64,000 bases of DNA, taken from positions 62,001 through 126,000 of the forward strand of contig NZ_JOBF01000007.1 in the NCBI RefSeq assembly GCF_000718635.1, read 5' to 3'. A program made the position numbers and the translations under genes. This DNA comes from Streptomyces varsoviensis. Its GTDB lineage: Bacteria; Actinomycetota; Actinomycetes; Streptomycetales; Streptomycetaceae. Positions within the stretch are counted from its first letter, which is position 1, and each line of letters begins with the position of its first letter. Positions 54,620-61,839 of this stretch are shown piece after piece. Under the pieces are notes generated by a model that was given only the letters and a program-made list of their open reading frames with translations, was not told the DNA's origin and made no database searches.

Positions 54620-57160
54620 TCAGCCGTTCGCACCCGTCCGCGCCAGCGCCGTCCGCAGGTAGCGGGCCGTCAGGCTGCCGTCCGTACGGGCGACTTCCTC
54701 CGGGGTGCCGGCCGCGACGACGTGGCCGCCCGCCGCGCCGCCGCCGGGGCCCATGTCGATGACCCGGTCGGCTCCGGCGACGACGGCCATGTCGTGCTCG
54801 ACGACCACGACGGAGTTGCCCGCGTCCACGAGCCCGTGGAGCTGGCGCAGCAGGAGTTCGGTGTCGGCGGGGTGCAGCCCGGTGGTGGGCTCGTCGAGCA
54901 CGTAGAGGGTGTGGCCGCGGTGGGTGCGCTGGAGTTCGGCGGCGAGCTTGATGCGCTGGGCCTCGCCGCCGGACAGCTCGGTGGCGGGCTGGCCGAGCCG
55001 CAGGTAGCCGAGGCCCACGTCGCGCAGGGTGGCGAGGCCGCGCAGCGCGGCGGGCACGTCGGCGAGGAACGCGGCGGCGGCGTCGACGGTCATGCCGAGC
55101 ACGTCGGCGATGGTGGCGCCGCGGTAGGTGATCTCCAGCGTCTCGGGGTTGTAGCGGGCGCCGTGGCAGGCGGTGCAGGGGGCGTACGTGCCGGGCAGGA
55201 AGAGGAGTTCGACGGCGACGAAGCCCTCCCCCTGGCAGGTCTCGCAGCGGCCGGCGGGCACGTTGAAGGAGAACCGGCCGGCCGTGTAGCCGCGGGCGCG
55301 GGCCTCGTCGGTGGCGGCGAACACCTTGCGCACGGCGTCGAAGAGCCCGGTATAGGTGGCGAGATTGGAGCGGGGGGTGCGCCCGATGGGCTTCTGGTCC
55401 ACGCGCACCAGCCGGTCGATCGCCTCCAGCCCCTTGGCGTGCGCCGGGTACGGCCCGTCGGCGTCGGCGGCCGGCTCCTCGCCCGGGTCCGCGGCGTCCG
55501 TGCTCTCGCCGCCGAGGTGCCCGGCGACGAGGTCCGCGAGGACCTGGCTGATCAGCGTCGACTTGCCGGAGCCGGAGACCCCGGTGACGGCGGTGAAGAC
55601 GCCGAGCGGGATGTCGGCGTCGAGGTCGCGCAGATTGTGCCGGGTCACGCCGTGCAGCCGCACCGTGCCCGAGGGGGTGCGGCGCTCGGGCGCTGCGGCG
55701 GGCGCGTCGGAGCCGGGGAAGACGAAGCGGCGGGTCGCGGACGCGGCGACGTCGGCGAGCCCGGCGACGGGGCCGCTGTAGAGCACCCGCCCGCCGTGTT
55801 CCCCGGCGTGCGGCCCGACGTCCACGATCCAGTCGGCGCGGCGCACCACGTCCATGTGGTGCTCGACGACGAAGAGGGAGTTCCCGGCGGCCTTGAGCCG
55901 GTCCAGGACGGTGAGCAGGGCCGCGCTGTCGGCGGGGTGCAGCCCGGCGGAGGGCTCGTCGAGGACGTACACGACGCCGAAGAGTCCGGAGCGCAGTTGG
56001 GTGGCGAGCCGCAGCCGCTGGAGCTCGCCGGCGGAGAGGGTGGGGGTGGGCCGGTCCGTGCTGAGGTAGCCGAGGCCGAGTTCGGTGAGCACCTCGACGC
56101 GGGCGACGAGGTCCGCGGCGAGCAGCGCGGCCGGGCTCTCGTCGTTCCTGTCGGCGGCGGGCCGCAGCAGGTCGCCCAAGGCGCTCAGCGGCAGCGCGGC
56201 GGCCTCGGCGATGTCGCGGCCCGCGAAGGTGACGGCGAGCGCCTCGGGCCGCAGCCGCCGCCCCCGGCAGGCCGGGCACGCGCCGCTGACCAGGTACCGC
56301 TGGACGCGCGCCCGCAGCGTGGCGCTCTGGGAGTCGGCGAAGGTGTGCAGCACGTAGCGCCGGGCGCTCATGTACGTGCCCTGGTACGGGCGCTGGATAC
56401 GGCCCGCGTCGCGCACGGGGTGGACGGTGACGACGGGCTGCTCGTCGGTGAACAGGATCCAGTCCCGGTCGGCCCGGGGCAGCTCGCGCCAGGGCCGGTC
56501 GATGTCGTAGTCGAGCGCGGCGAGGATGTCCCGCAGGTTCTTGCCCTGCCAGGCGCCGGGCCAGGCGGCGATGGCGCCCTCGCGGATGGTGAGGCTCCCG
56601 TCGGGTACGAGGGAGTCCTCGGTGACCTCGTGGACGCGGCCGAGGCCGTGGCACTCGGGGCAGGCGCCGGCGGCGGTGTTGGGCGAGAAGGCGTCCGAGT
56701 CGAGGCGCGGCGCGCCGTCGGGGTAGTCGCCGGCGCGGGAGTAGAGCATCCGCAGCGAGTTGGAGAGGGTGGTGACGGTGCCGACGGAGGACCGGGAGGT
56801 GGGCGCGGAGCGGCGCTGTTCCAGGGCGACGGCGGGCGGCAGCCCGGTGATCTCCTCGACCTTGGGCGCGCCGACCTGGTGGATGAGGCGGCGGGCGTAC
56901 GGGGCGACGGACTCGAAGTAGCGGCGCTGGGCCTCCGCGTACACGGTGCCGAAGGCCAGCGAGCTCTTGCCGGAGCCGGAGACCCCGGTGAAGACGACGA
57001 GCGCGTCGCGCGGGATGTCGACGTCCACGGCCCGCAGGTTGTGCTCGCGGGCGCCCCGGACGCGGACGTACGGGTCGTGGGCGGCGGCGCCGTACGGCGC
57101 TCCCGGCCCGGGCGCGGGGTGGTGGCCGTCCGGGCGCGCCGGGCCTGCCGGGTCGTTCAT
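54620..57160 (-). CDS. UvrA2-like excinuclease ABC-type ATPase
   Basis: The 846-aa protein has two ABC ATPase halves: Walker A motifs GVSGSGKSSLAFGT (about residue 60) and GVSGSGKSTLISQV (about 535), and signatures LSAGELQRLRLATQL and LSGGEAQRIKLAAEL. Zinc-finger cysteines are in CPECHGLG, CPACRGRRL and CETCQGEG...CTACHG. It is about 100 residues shorter than housekeeping UvrA, and no clear UvrB-binding insert is visible, as in UvrA2 paralogues linked to damage tolerance or DNA-binding drug resistance. The first ABC signature is LSAGE rather than LSGGE. ATG 57160 with GGAGA upstream. Confidence 0.9.
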   Translation of the reverse strand: MNDPAGPARPDGHHPAPGPGAPYGAAAHDPYVRVRGAREHNLRAVDVDIPRDALVVFTGVSGSGKSSLAFGTVYAEAQRRYFESVAPYARRLIHQVGAPKVEEITGLPPAVALEQRRSAPTSRSSVGTVTTLSNSLRMLYSRAGDYPDGAPRLDSDAFSPNTAAGACPECHGLGRVHEVTEDSLVPDGSLTIREGAIAAWPGAWQGKNLRDILAALDYDIDRPWRELPRADRDWILFTDEQPVVTVHPVRDAGRIQRPYQGTYMSARRYVLHTFADSQSATLRARVQRYLVSGACPACRGRRLRPEALAVTFAGRDIAEAAALPLSALGDLLRPAADRNDESPAALLAADLVARVEVLTELGLGYLSTDRPTPTLSAGELQRLRLATQLRSGLFGVVYVLDEPSAGLHPADSAALLTVLDRLKAAGNSLFVVEHHMDVVRRADWIVDVGPHAGEHGGRVLYSGPVAGLADVAASATRRFVFPGSDAPAAAPERRTPSGTVRLHGVTRHNLRDLDADIPLGVFTAVTGVSGSGKSTLISQVLADLVAGHLGGESTDAADPGEEPAADADGPYPAHAKGLEAIDRLVRVDQKPIGRTPRSNLATYTGLFDAVRKVFAATDEARARGYTAGRFSFNVPAGRCETCQGEGFVAVELLFLPGTYAPCTACHGARYNPETLEITYRGATIADVLGMTVDAAAAFLADVPAALRGLATLRDVGLGYLRLGQPATELSGGEAQRIKLAAELQRTHRGHTLYVLDEPTTGLHPADTELLLRQLHGLVDAGNSVVVVEHDMAVVAGADRVIDMGPGGGAAGGHVVAAGTPEEVARTDGSLTARYLRTALARTGANG

Positions 57161-57249
57161 CGAGGTCGTCTCCGCTGGTCGGCGCTTGCTCTCGCTCGCC
57201 GATCTTAGGTGCGGAGGCCCCGTGAACGCCCGGCGGGCCCGCCGCCCGG

Positions 57250-57343
57250 GTCAGCGGCGCAGCCGTGGTCAGTGGCGCGCTCGCGGGCCCGGGTCAGTGG
57301 CGCGCGGCCCCGGTCAGTAGCGCGGCCCGGGTCAGTAGCGCAG
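57250..57343. repeat. five copies of a 13-bp element spanning the stop codon of the kinase gene
   Basis: Words of the form GTCAGYRGCGCRS begin at 57250, 57268, 57293, 57313 and 57331 (spacing 18, 25, 20 and 18). The copy at 57331 contains the TGA stop (57334-57332) of the minus-strand gene, so the arrangement repeats its last codons and stop downstream. Confidence 0.8.
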
Positions 57344-58102
57344 CGCGTAGGCCAGGCGGCGGCGCCAGGAGGTGGCGCGCCGCGCGCTGTGGTGGCGGGC
57401 GTCGGCCTCCAGGACCTCGGTGGCCCTGCGTACCCGCTCCTGCGCGATGTCGACGGCCTCGTCGAGCGGCATGACCAGCGGCAGGTCGAAGAGTTCGACG
57501 ATGCGCCGGACCCGTTCGGTGACGGTGCCGCCCACCACGTGGTAGGGGATCTCCATTTCTTCCAGGGTCTCGATGAGCAGGTCGTCCGACATCTTGCGGA
57601 ACGGCTCCGAGACCGGCCGGTGCCCGTCGGCCTTCATCTCGAACTCCACGGGCAGGTGCACATAGGCGTCGTAGATCCGCTTGGCGCGGGCCTTGGTGAT
57701 CTGCCCGTAGGCGTTCATGTAGTCGCGGTAGAAGCGCTTGACGGGCAGCCCGGCGACGTTCTTCACCGCCTTGACGAGGAGGCCCGCGCCGGGGTTGATG
57801 CCGACGCGCATCCGCGCCTCGCCGTAGATCCATTCGTGGATCACCGAGCCGTCGGAGACGAACGAGCCGGGCAGCGCCTCGTTGTGGATGCGCTCCTCCA
57901 GGCGGCGCAGCCCGAGCGCCATCAGCTCGGCCGCCGACAGTTCCTGCACCTGCTTGCCGGGCGCGAGGTCGAGCAGGATCTCGCGGGAGGTCATCGCGTG
58001 GGTGCGGGGGATGCCGGTGGCGACGGAGACGGCTTCGGTGGTGGTGCTCTTGCCGCTGGAGTAGGTGCCGGAGATGGCGAGGTGGATGACGCGGTCGGTC
58101 AT
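57332..58102 (-). CDS. NadR-like P-loop ATP-binding kinase-type protein
   Basis: A 256-aa P-loop protein: AISGTYSSGKSTTTEAVS is the Walker A (residues about 9-26), followed by TREILLDLAP and FVSDGSVIHEWIYGEA, with the position of a Walker B-like DG. The fold resembles the nucleoside/ribosylnicotinamide kinase domain of NadR. The later part, FYRDYMNAYGQITKARAKRIYDAYVHLPVEFEMKADGHRP, could be the substrate lid. It is 38 nt downstream of the FabG-like gene and probably in its operon. The substrate is unknown; in this context a phosphorylated sugar or signal precursor is possible. Confidence 0.78.
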   Translation of the reverse strand: MTDRVIHLAISGTYSSGKSTTTEAVSVATGIPRTHAMTSREILLDLAPGKQVQELSAAELMALGLRRLEERIHNEALPGSFVSDGSVIHEWIYGEARMRVGINPGAGLLVKAVKNVAGLPVKRFYRDYMNAYGQITKARAKRIYDAYVHLPVEFEMKADGHRPVSEPFRKMSDDLLIETLEEMEIPYHVVGGTVTERVRRIVELFDLPLVMPLDEAVDIAQERVRRATEVLEADARHHSARRATSWRRRLAYALRY

Positions 58103-58140
58103 GGTCGCCGCTGTTCCTTCCGTGTGGTGGTGGTCCGTGG

Positions 58141-58848
58141 TCATCCGCCGAGCCCCAGTCCGCCGCTGACCGGCAGGACGGCCCCGGTGACGTACCGGCC
58201 GGACTCCCCCGCCAGATAGCGCACGGCTTCCGCGACGTCCTCGGTGGTGCCGGGGTGGCCGAGCGGGGTGACGCGGGCCAGCTCGGTGCGGCGGCGGTCG
58301 GTGACGGCGCGGCCCATCTCGGTGTCGATCAGGCCGGGCGCGACGAGGTTGACGGTGATGTCGCGGGGGCCCAGCTCCCAGGCCAGGGAGCGGGCGAGGC
58401 CGAGCAGCCCCGCCTTGGACGCCCCGTAGTTGGCCTGGCCGGCCGCGCCGTAGGCGTAGACCATCGACGACATGAGGATGACGCGGCCCCAGCGGGCGCG
58501 GATCATGGAGCGGGCCGCGCGCCGCACGACGCGGTAGGCGCCGCCGAGGTTGATGTCGACGACGTCGAGGAAGTCCGGCTCGGTCATCCGCAGGAAGGGC
58601 ATGTCGCGGGTGATGCCCGCGTTGGCGACGAGCACCTCCACGGGCCCGTGCGCGGCCTCCACCTCGGTGAAGGCCGCGTCCACGCTGTCCGGGTCCCGCA
58701 TCTCGGCCCGTACGCCGAACAGGCCGTCCGGCGGGGCGTCGTCGCGGTGGGTGACGGCGACGCGGTGGCCGTCGTCCCGCAGGGCGCGGGCCACGGCGAG
58801 CCCGATGCCGCGGTTGCCGCCGGTGACGAGCACGGAGCGCGGCGTCAC
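58141..58848 (-). CDS. FabG-like short-chain dehydrogenase/reductase
   Basis: A 235-aa classical SDR. GTG 58848 overlaps the preceding small gene as GTGA. The cofactor motif is TGGNRGIG (about residues 10-17), with an Arg/His-rich next strand favouring NADPH. VANAGIT and the catalytic set Ser (ILMSSMVYAYG), Tyr and Lys (NYGASKAGLLG) are complete, and the C-terminus ends in VTGAVLPVSGGLGLGG. It resembles beta-ketoacyl reductases. Next to an AvrD-like gene it could reduce a beta-keto intermediate of a butenolide or syringolide-like product (inference). Confidence 0.9.
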   Translation of the reverse strand: MTPRSVLVTGGNRGIGLAVARALRDDGHRVAVTHRDDAPPDGLFGVRAEMRDPDSVDAAFTEVEAAHGPVEVLVANAGITRDMPFLRMTEPDFLDVVDINLGGAYRVVRRAARSMIRARWGRVILMSSMVYAYGAAGQANYGASKAGLLGLARSLAWELGPRDITVNLVAPGLIDTEMGRAVTDRRRTELARVTPLGHPGTTEDVAEAVRYLAGESGRYVTGAVLPVSGGLGLGG

Positions 58849-59012
58849 AGGTCGCCTCCTTCGGTGTCGGCGCCGGCCGCACCCGGCCCGCTCGCCGGGG
58901 CCGGCCGGGTGCGGGCGAGGACGGCGAAGGCCATGGTGGCGATGGCCGCGCCGAGTTCGTCGCGGCTGAGCAGCGCGAACGCGTCGGCGGTGGGCCGTTC
59001 CTGATCGTTCAT
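58845..59012 (-). CDS. 55-residue protein translationally coupled in the AvrD-linked operon
   Basis: A small gene with ATG 59012 overlapping the stop of the upstream gene (ATGA) and a stop overlapping the start of the SDR gene (GTGA). The product begins NDQERPTADAFALLSRDELG, continues with a short amphipathic/hydrophobic helix AAIATMAFAVLART, and ends in a Pro/Gly/Ala/Asp tail. Overlap on both sides strongly supports translation. No family is recognised; possibilities include a small carrier, a regulator, or a peptide precursor. There is no Cys and no lipobox. Confidence 0.6.
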   Translation of the reverse strand: MNDQERPTADAFALLSRDELGAAIATMAFAVLARTRPAPASGPGAAGADTEGGDL

Positions 59013-59701
59013 CAGCAGGCCACCGCCGTACCGCCGTACCGTGGCGCGGTCTCCTCGCGGTGCGGCTGCCGGTGTCCGAAGATATGGCGGACCGCGGCCG
59101 CGAGCCGTGCCGTGGTGAGCGCCCCGGGCAGCAGCCGGCGCGCGAACCGCACGTGGGGCGCGGTGTGCTGGGGCTGCGGCCGGGGGTCCTCCAGGAGCAG
59201 GGGCGGCAGCAGCGCGGTGGGCGTGCGGGCGAGCGTCTCGTCGCTCTCGGTGAGGAAGGCGGCGGCGCGGGCCCGTACGGGCTCGGGCAGCCAGTCGAGG
59301 AACGGCACCCGCACCTCGATGATCTCGCCGTGTCCGGCGCACCCGCCGAACTCCGCGCACGGCGCGTCGGTCTTGGCGTGTTCCGCGGCGGGCCGGGCGC
59401 CGGCCCCGTCGGTTTCGGTCCGGGCGAGGGTGTGGGCGCCGGCCAGCGCGGCCCGGACGGGATACGGCGCGCGTTCCCATTCCTCGCGCAGTACGGGCAC
59501 GGTGTCGCGCGCCTCGTCCAGGACGACGAGCAGCGGCGAACCGCTGTCGATGTGGTCGGCCAGCAGGGCGCGGAGCGTCTGCTCCGGCCAGATTCCGTCG
59601 GGCGCCCACTCCCCCTGCCGGGCGGTGCGCCAGTTGATCCGGGCGGGTCCTTCGAATACGACGAGCGCTTCGCCGAAGCGCAACATCGGCGTTCCGTTCA
59701 T
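59012..59701 (-). CDS. unrecognised protein in the AvrD-linked operon
   Basis: A 229-aa protein with no family I can name. ATG 59701 is chosen because GGGGAA precedes it by 8 nt; in-frame ATG 59728 and 59758 are alternatives without clear sites. The first 90 residues look like an alpha/beta segment (RFGEALVVFEGPARINWR; SGSPLLVVLDEARDT). The middle has Cys/His residues (CAEFGGCAGHGEIIEVRVPFLDWLPE), and the C-terminal part is Pro-rich then basic-helical (RFARRLLPGALTTARLAAAVRHIFGHR). It is the first gene of a coupled series down to 57332. Confidence 0.65.
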   Translation of the reverse strand: MNGTPMLRFGEALVVFEGPARINWRTARQGEWAPDGIWPEQTLRALLADHIDSGSPLLVVLDEARDTVPVLREEWERAPYPVRAALAGAHTLARTETDGAGARPAAEHAKTDAPCAEFGGCAGHGEIIEVRVPFLDWLPEPVRARAAAFLTESDETLARTPTALLPPLLLEDPRPQPQHTAPHVRFARRLLPGALTTARLAAAVRHIFGHRQPHREETAPRYGGTAVAC

Positions 59702-59835
59702 GAGTACATTTCCCCGTTGTCGACTCATCGCAGCGTCGTCGGCCGACGGCCGGGCCATGGGCCCGGGCGCCGTCGCCGGCTCGTTGCGGAGGTGCTGAAT
59801 TGCCGTGCCGTGGCCGCCGTGCGGCGGCCCGTGAC

Positions 59836-59867
59836 GCGTGGCGGCCGCGGTGGGGCGGCCGCCACGC
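59836..59867 (-). terminator. terminator hairpin downstream of the AvrD-like gene
   Basis: GCGTGGCGGCCGC (59836-59848) and GCGGCCGCCACGC (59855-59867) form a perfect 13-bp stem with a 6-nt loop, 25 bp beyond the AvrD stop. A second smaller hairpin, GGCCGCC-GTGC-GGCGGCC, follows at 59812-59829. The downstream genes therefore probably have their own promoter. Confidence 0.65.
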
Positions 59868-59891
59868 GGCGACGGGCGGACTCTCGGGCGC

Positions 59892-60962
59892 TCAGGCGGC
59901 GGCGAGCATCGGCAGTTGGTGCGCGATGGAGCACCGTCCGTAGATGCCGGAGAAGTCGTCGACCGCGAGGTCGGCGACCCGCCAGGTGCCGTCGCCGAGC
60001 CCGAGCAGCCGGGTCCGGGTGACGTACGCCTTGGCCTCTATCGGGCCCGCCATGGGCCGCAGCGGGCTGTGTGCGCCGACCACCGTGCGCCGCATCCACA
60101 GCGTGTTGCTGCGGCCGCGATCCACGCCGTCCTGCGCGTACAGCAGCGCCTGGGCGAGCTGGGCGACGCACACCAGCGTGTCGACGAGCGACACGGAGGG
60201 CGCGTACGCGGCCTCGGCGCCGTGCGCCTCGTGCAGCCGCTCGACGCTGGGCACGACGAACTGCCGGGCCCTGACCCGCTGTTCGGCGAGGTCGACGCTG
60301 ACGCCGTCGGCGTGGTGGCTGTGCGCCTTGTAGGCCGCGCCGTAGTGCCGGGTGCGGGCGGCGCCGAGCGCCTCCTCGTCCGTCACGTAGCGGGCCGGGC
60401 CGCGCGGCCGGTCGCCGGCCGCCTCGTGCACGAAGTCGCAGCGCACCTTCAACTCGCCGATGCGGCAGTCGTAGACGCTGCTGACCGGCGTGTACGGGCC
60501 GACCGCCGCTCCCTCCGCTCCCTCTGCTCCCTCGCCGCCGTGCGCCGGGCCGGCGGGCGCGCTGTGCGCGAGCCGGGCCGAGACGGCGAAGTCCGCGAGG
60601 TCCTCGTGCGGCCGGCTGCCGGCCCGGATGTCCGCGGACCGCAGCCAGGTGCGGCGGCGCTGCTCCTCGTCCAGCCCGTGCGCGCCGTTCAGGTGGATCT
60701 CGGCGAGCGAGGCCGCGAGCACGAGCGCGTCGATGCTGCTGAGGTGCGGCCGCAGTTCGCGGCCCGCGGCCTTGCGGGACCAGTCGGCCGGATAGGTGAG
60801 GGTGGCGCGGGCGTCGGCTCCCGCGCCGGGCCCGGTGAGCCCGTCCGTCGCGATGTGGTGCAACTGCTGCCCGACCCGCTTGTAGCCCGTTCCGAAGAAC
60901 CTCGAACCGCGCGGTCCGAGGCACGCGTCAAGCGAGTCGAAAACCAACCTTTCTTCACTCAT
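59892..60962 (-). CDS. AvrD family protein (syringolide synthesis-like)
   Basis: A 356-aa protein that I recognise as AvrD-like: DSLDACLGPRGSRFFGTGYKRV at the N-terminus, then ATLTYPADWSRK, LSSIDALVLAASLAE, SVYDCRIGELKVRCDFVHEA and the C-terminal LAVDDFSGIYGRCSIAHQLP. In Pseudomonas syringae AvrD directs synthesis of syringolides from a beta-keto fatty acid and a pentulose. It also recalls AfsA-type hotdog enzymes of gamma-butyrolactone signalling. ATG 60962 has AAGGAA six bases upstream; GTG 60992 is less likely. The gene is flanked by reductase, P-loop and exporter genes. Confidence 0.82.
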   Translation of the reverse strand: MSEERLVFDSLDACLGPRGSRFFGTGYKRVGQQLHHIATDGLTGPGAGADARATLTYPADWSRKAAGRELRPHLSSIDALVLAASLAEIHLNGAHGLDEEQRRRTWLRSADIRAGSRPHEDLADFAVSARLAHSAPAGPAHGGEGAEGAEGAAVGPYTPVSSVYDCRIGELKVRCDFVHEAAGDRPRGPARYVTDEEALGAARTRHYGAAYKAHSHHADGVSVDLAEQRVRARQFVVPSVERLHEAHGAEAAYAPSVSLVDTLVCVAQLAQALLYAQDGVDRGRSNTLWMRRTVVGAHSPLRPMAGPIEAKAYVTRTRLLGLGDGTWRVADLAVDDFSGIYGRCSIAHQLPMLAAA

Positions 60963-61167
60963 CCCCGTTTTCCTTCCCCCGTGGTGACTCACCTTGAGGC
61001 TAGCACCGGGAAAACATCAACAGGGCCCTTGTGAAGAGGCTCACTTCAACTATTTCCGGTCAACCAAAATACATTTGACGGAAATTGACGGGAGGAATTA
61101 AATGCTCCGAATACGGCACCTCCGGACGGTGCGGGAACGTGTTTTACGGAGTGCTGAATTCTGCCGG
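60963..61167. promoter_or_regulatory. AT-rich control region between the AvrD-like gene and marR, with dyad and direct repeats
   Basis: This 205-bp stretch is the AT-richest in the window. TTTCCG (61053-61058) and CGGAAA (61079-61084) form a dyad that extends with one bulge to TCAA/TTGA. TTGACGG occurs twice, exactly 10 bp apart (61075-61081, 61085-61091), the kind of heptamer direct repeat bound by SARP-type activators. TAGCCT (61002-60997, preceded by TGC) could be an extended -10 for the AvrD-like gene. Confidence 0.45.
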
Positions 61168-61671
61168 TCAGTCCTCGCAGGCGACGACGCTGGGCCAGCG
61201 GTCGGCGAGCAGTTCGCCGAGGATCTGCCGCAGCCGGTCGCGGTCGGCGGAGCCCACGGCGGCCAGGAAGCCCTGCTCCGCGTCGTCCACGGCACGGGTG
61301 GCGCCGGCCAGCGCCTGCCGTCCGGCGTCCGTGAGGTGGAGGATGTAGCGCCGGCGGTCGGCGGGGTTGCGCCGCCGCTCCACATGGCCCGCCTCCTCCA
61401 TCTCGTCGATGAGCGCGACCATCGTGGTGGGGTCGAGGTTGAGCAGCCGGCTCAAGTCCTGCTGGGAGAGGCTGATCTGCCCTTCCAGCGCGGCGAGCAC
61501 GTAGAAGTACCGCATCCGCATCCCGCGGGATTCCAGGGCCCGGTCGGCTTCGTGCATGAGCAGGAGCCCGGCTTTGTGCAGCAGATATCCGGTCCGGTGC
61601 ACGAGCGGGAAGTCCACTGTCTCGGCCGTGGGTTGAGGCAGTGGGGCGGAGAGATGGTCGGTGGTTGACAT
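61168..61671 (-). CDS. MarR family transcriptional regulator of the AvrD/exporter locus
   Basis: A 167-aa MarR protein: VHRTGYLLHKAGLLLMHEADRAL dimerisation helices, LEGQISLSQQDLSRLLNLDPTTMVALIDEMEEAG (helix-turn-helix) and ERRRNPADRRRYILHLTDAG (wing). ATG 61671 is preferred from domain position but its ribosome site is weak (GGAAG at 11 nt); GTG 61722, six bases after a GATAAT element, could be a leaderless alternative. It lies between the exporter gene upstream and the AvrD-like gene downstream on the same strand and probably controls one or both. Confidence 0.87.
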   Translation of the reverse strand: MSTTDHLSAPLPQPTAETVDFPLVHRTGYLLHKAGLLLMHEADRALESRGMRMRYFYVLAALEGQISLSQQDLSRLLNLDPTTMVALIDEMEEAGHVERRRNPADRRRYILHLTDAGRQALAGATRAVDDAEQGFLAAVGSADRDRLRQILGELLADRWPSVVACED

Positions 61672-61839
61672 CAAGGGCCGCTTCCGTCGGGGGGATGGAA
61701 TGGTCTTTCGGTCTGCGCTCACCTGCCATTATCGCCGTTGGCGGGTGGGATGAACATCCGTGATCGCGGGATCGGGGCGCGGATAGCGGCAGGTGCCCCG
61801 GGGTCCGCAGTCCCCGGGGCACCGTCGCACGCCGGTCGG

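Noticed and set aside
61102..61668. Plus-strand frame with an excellent GGAGG and ATG 61102 in the AT-rich region
   Set aside because: It runs antisense through the whole MarR gene, its product is low-complexity with no fold, and codon usage looks like the shadow of the minus-strand gene. A very short leader peptide cannot be excluded.
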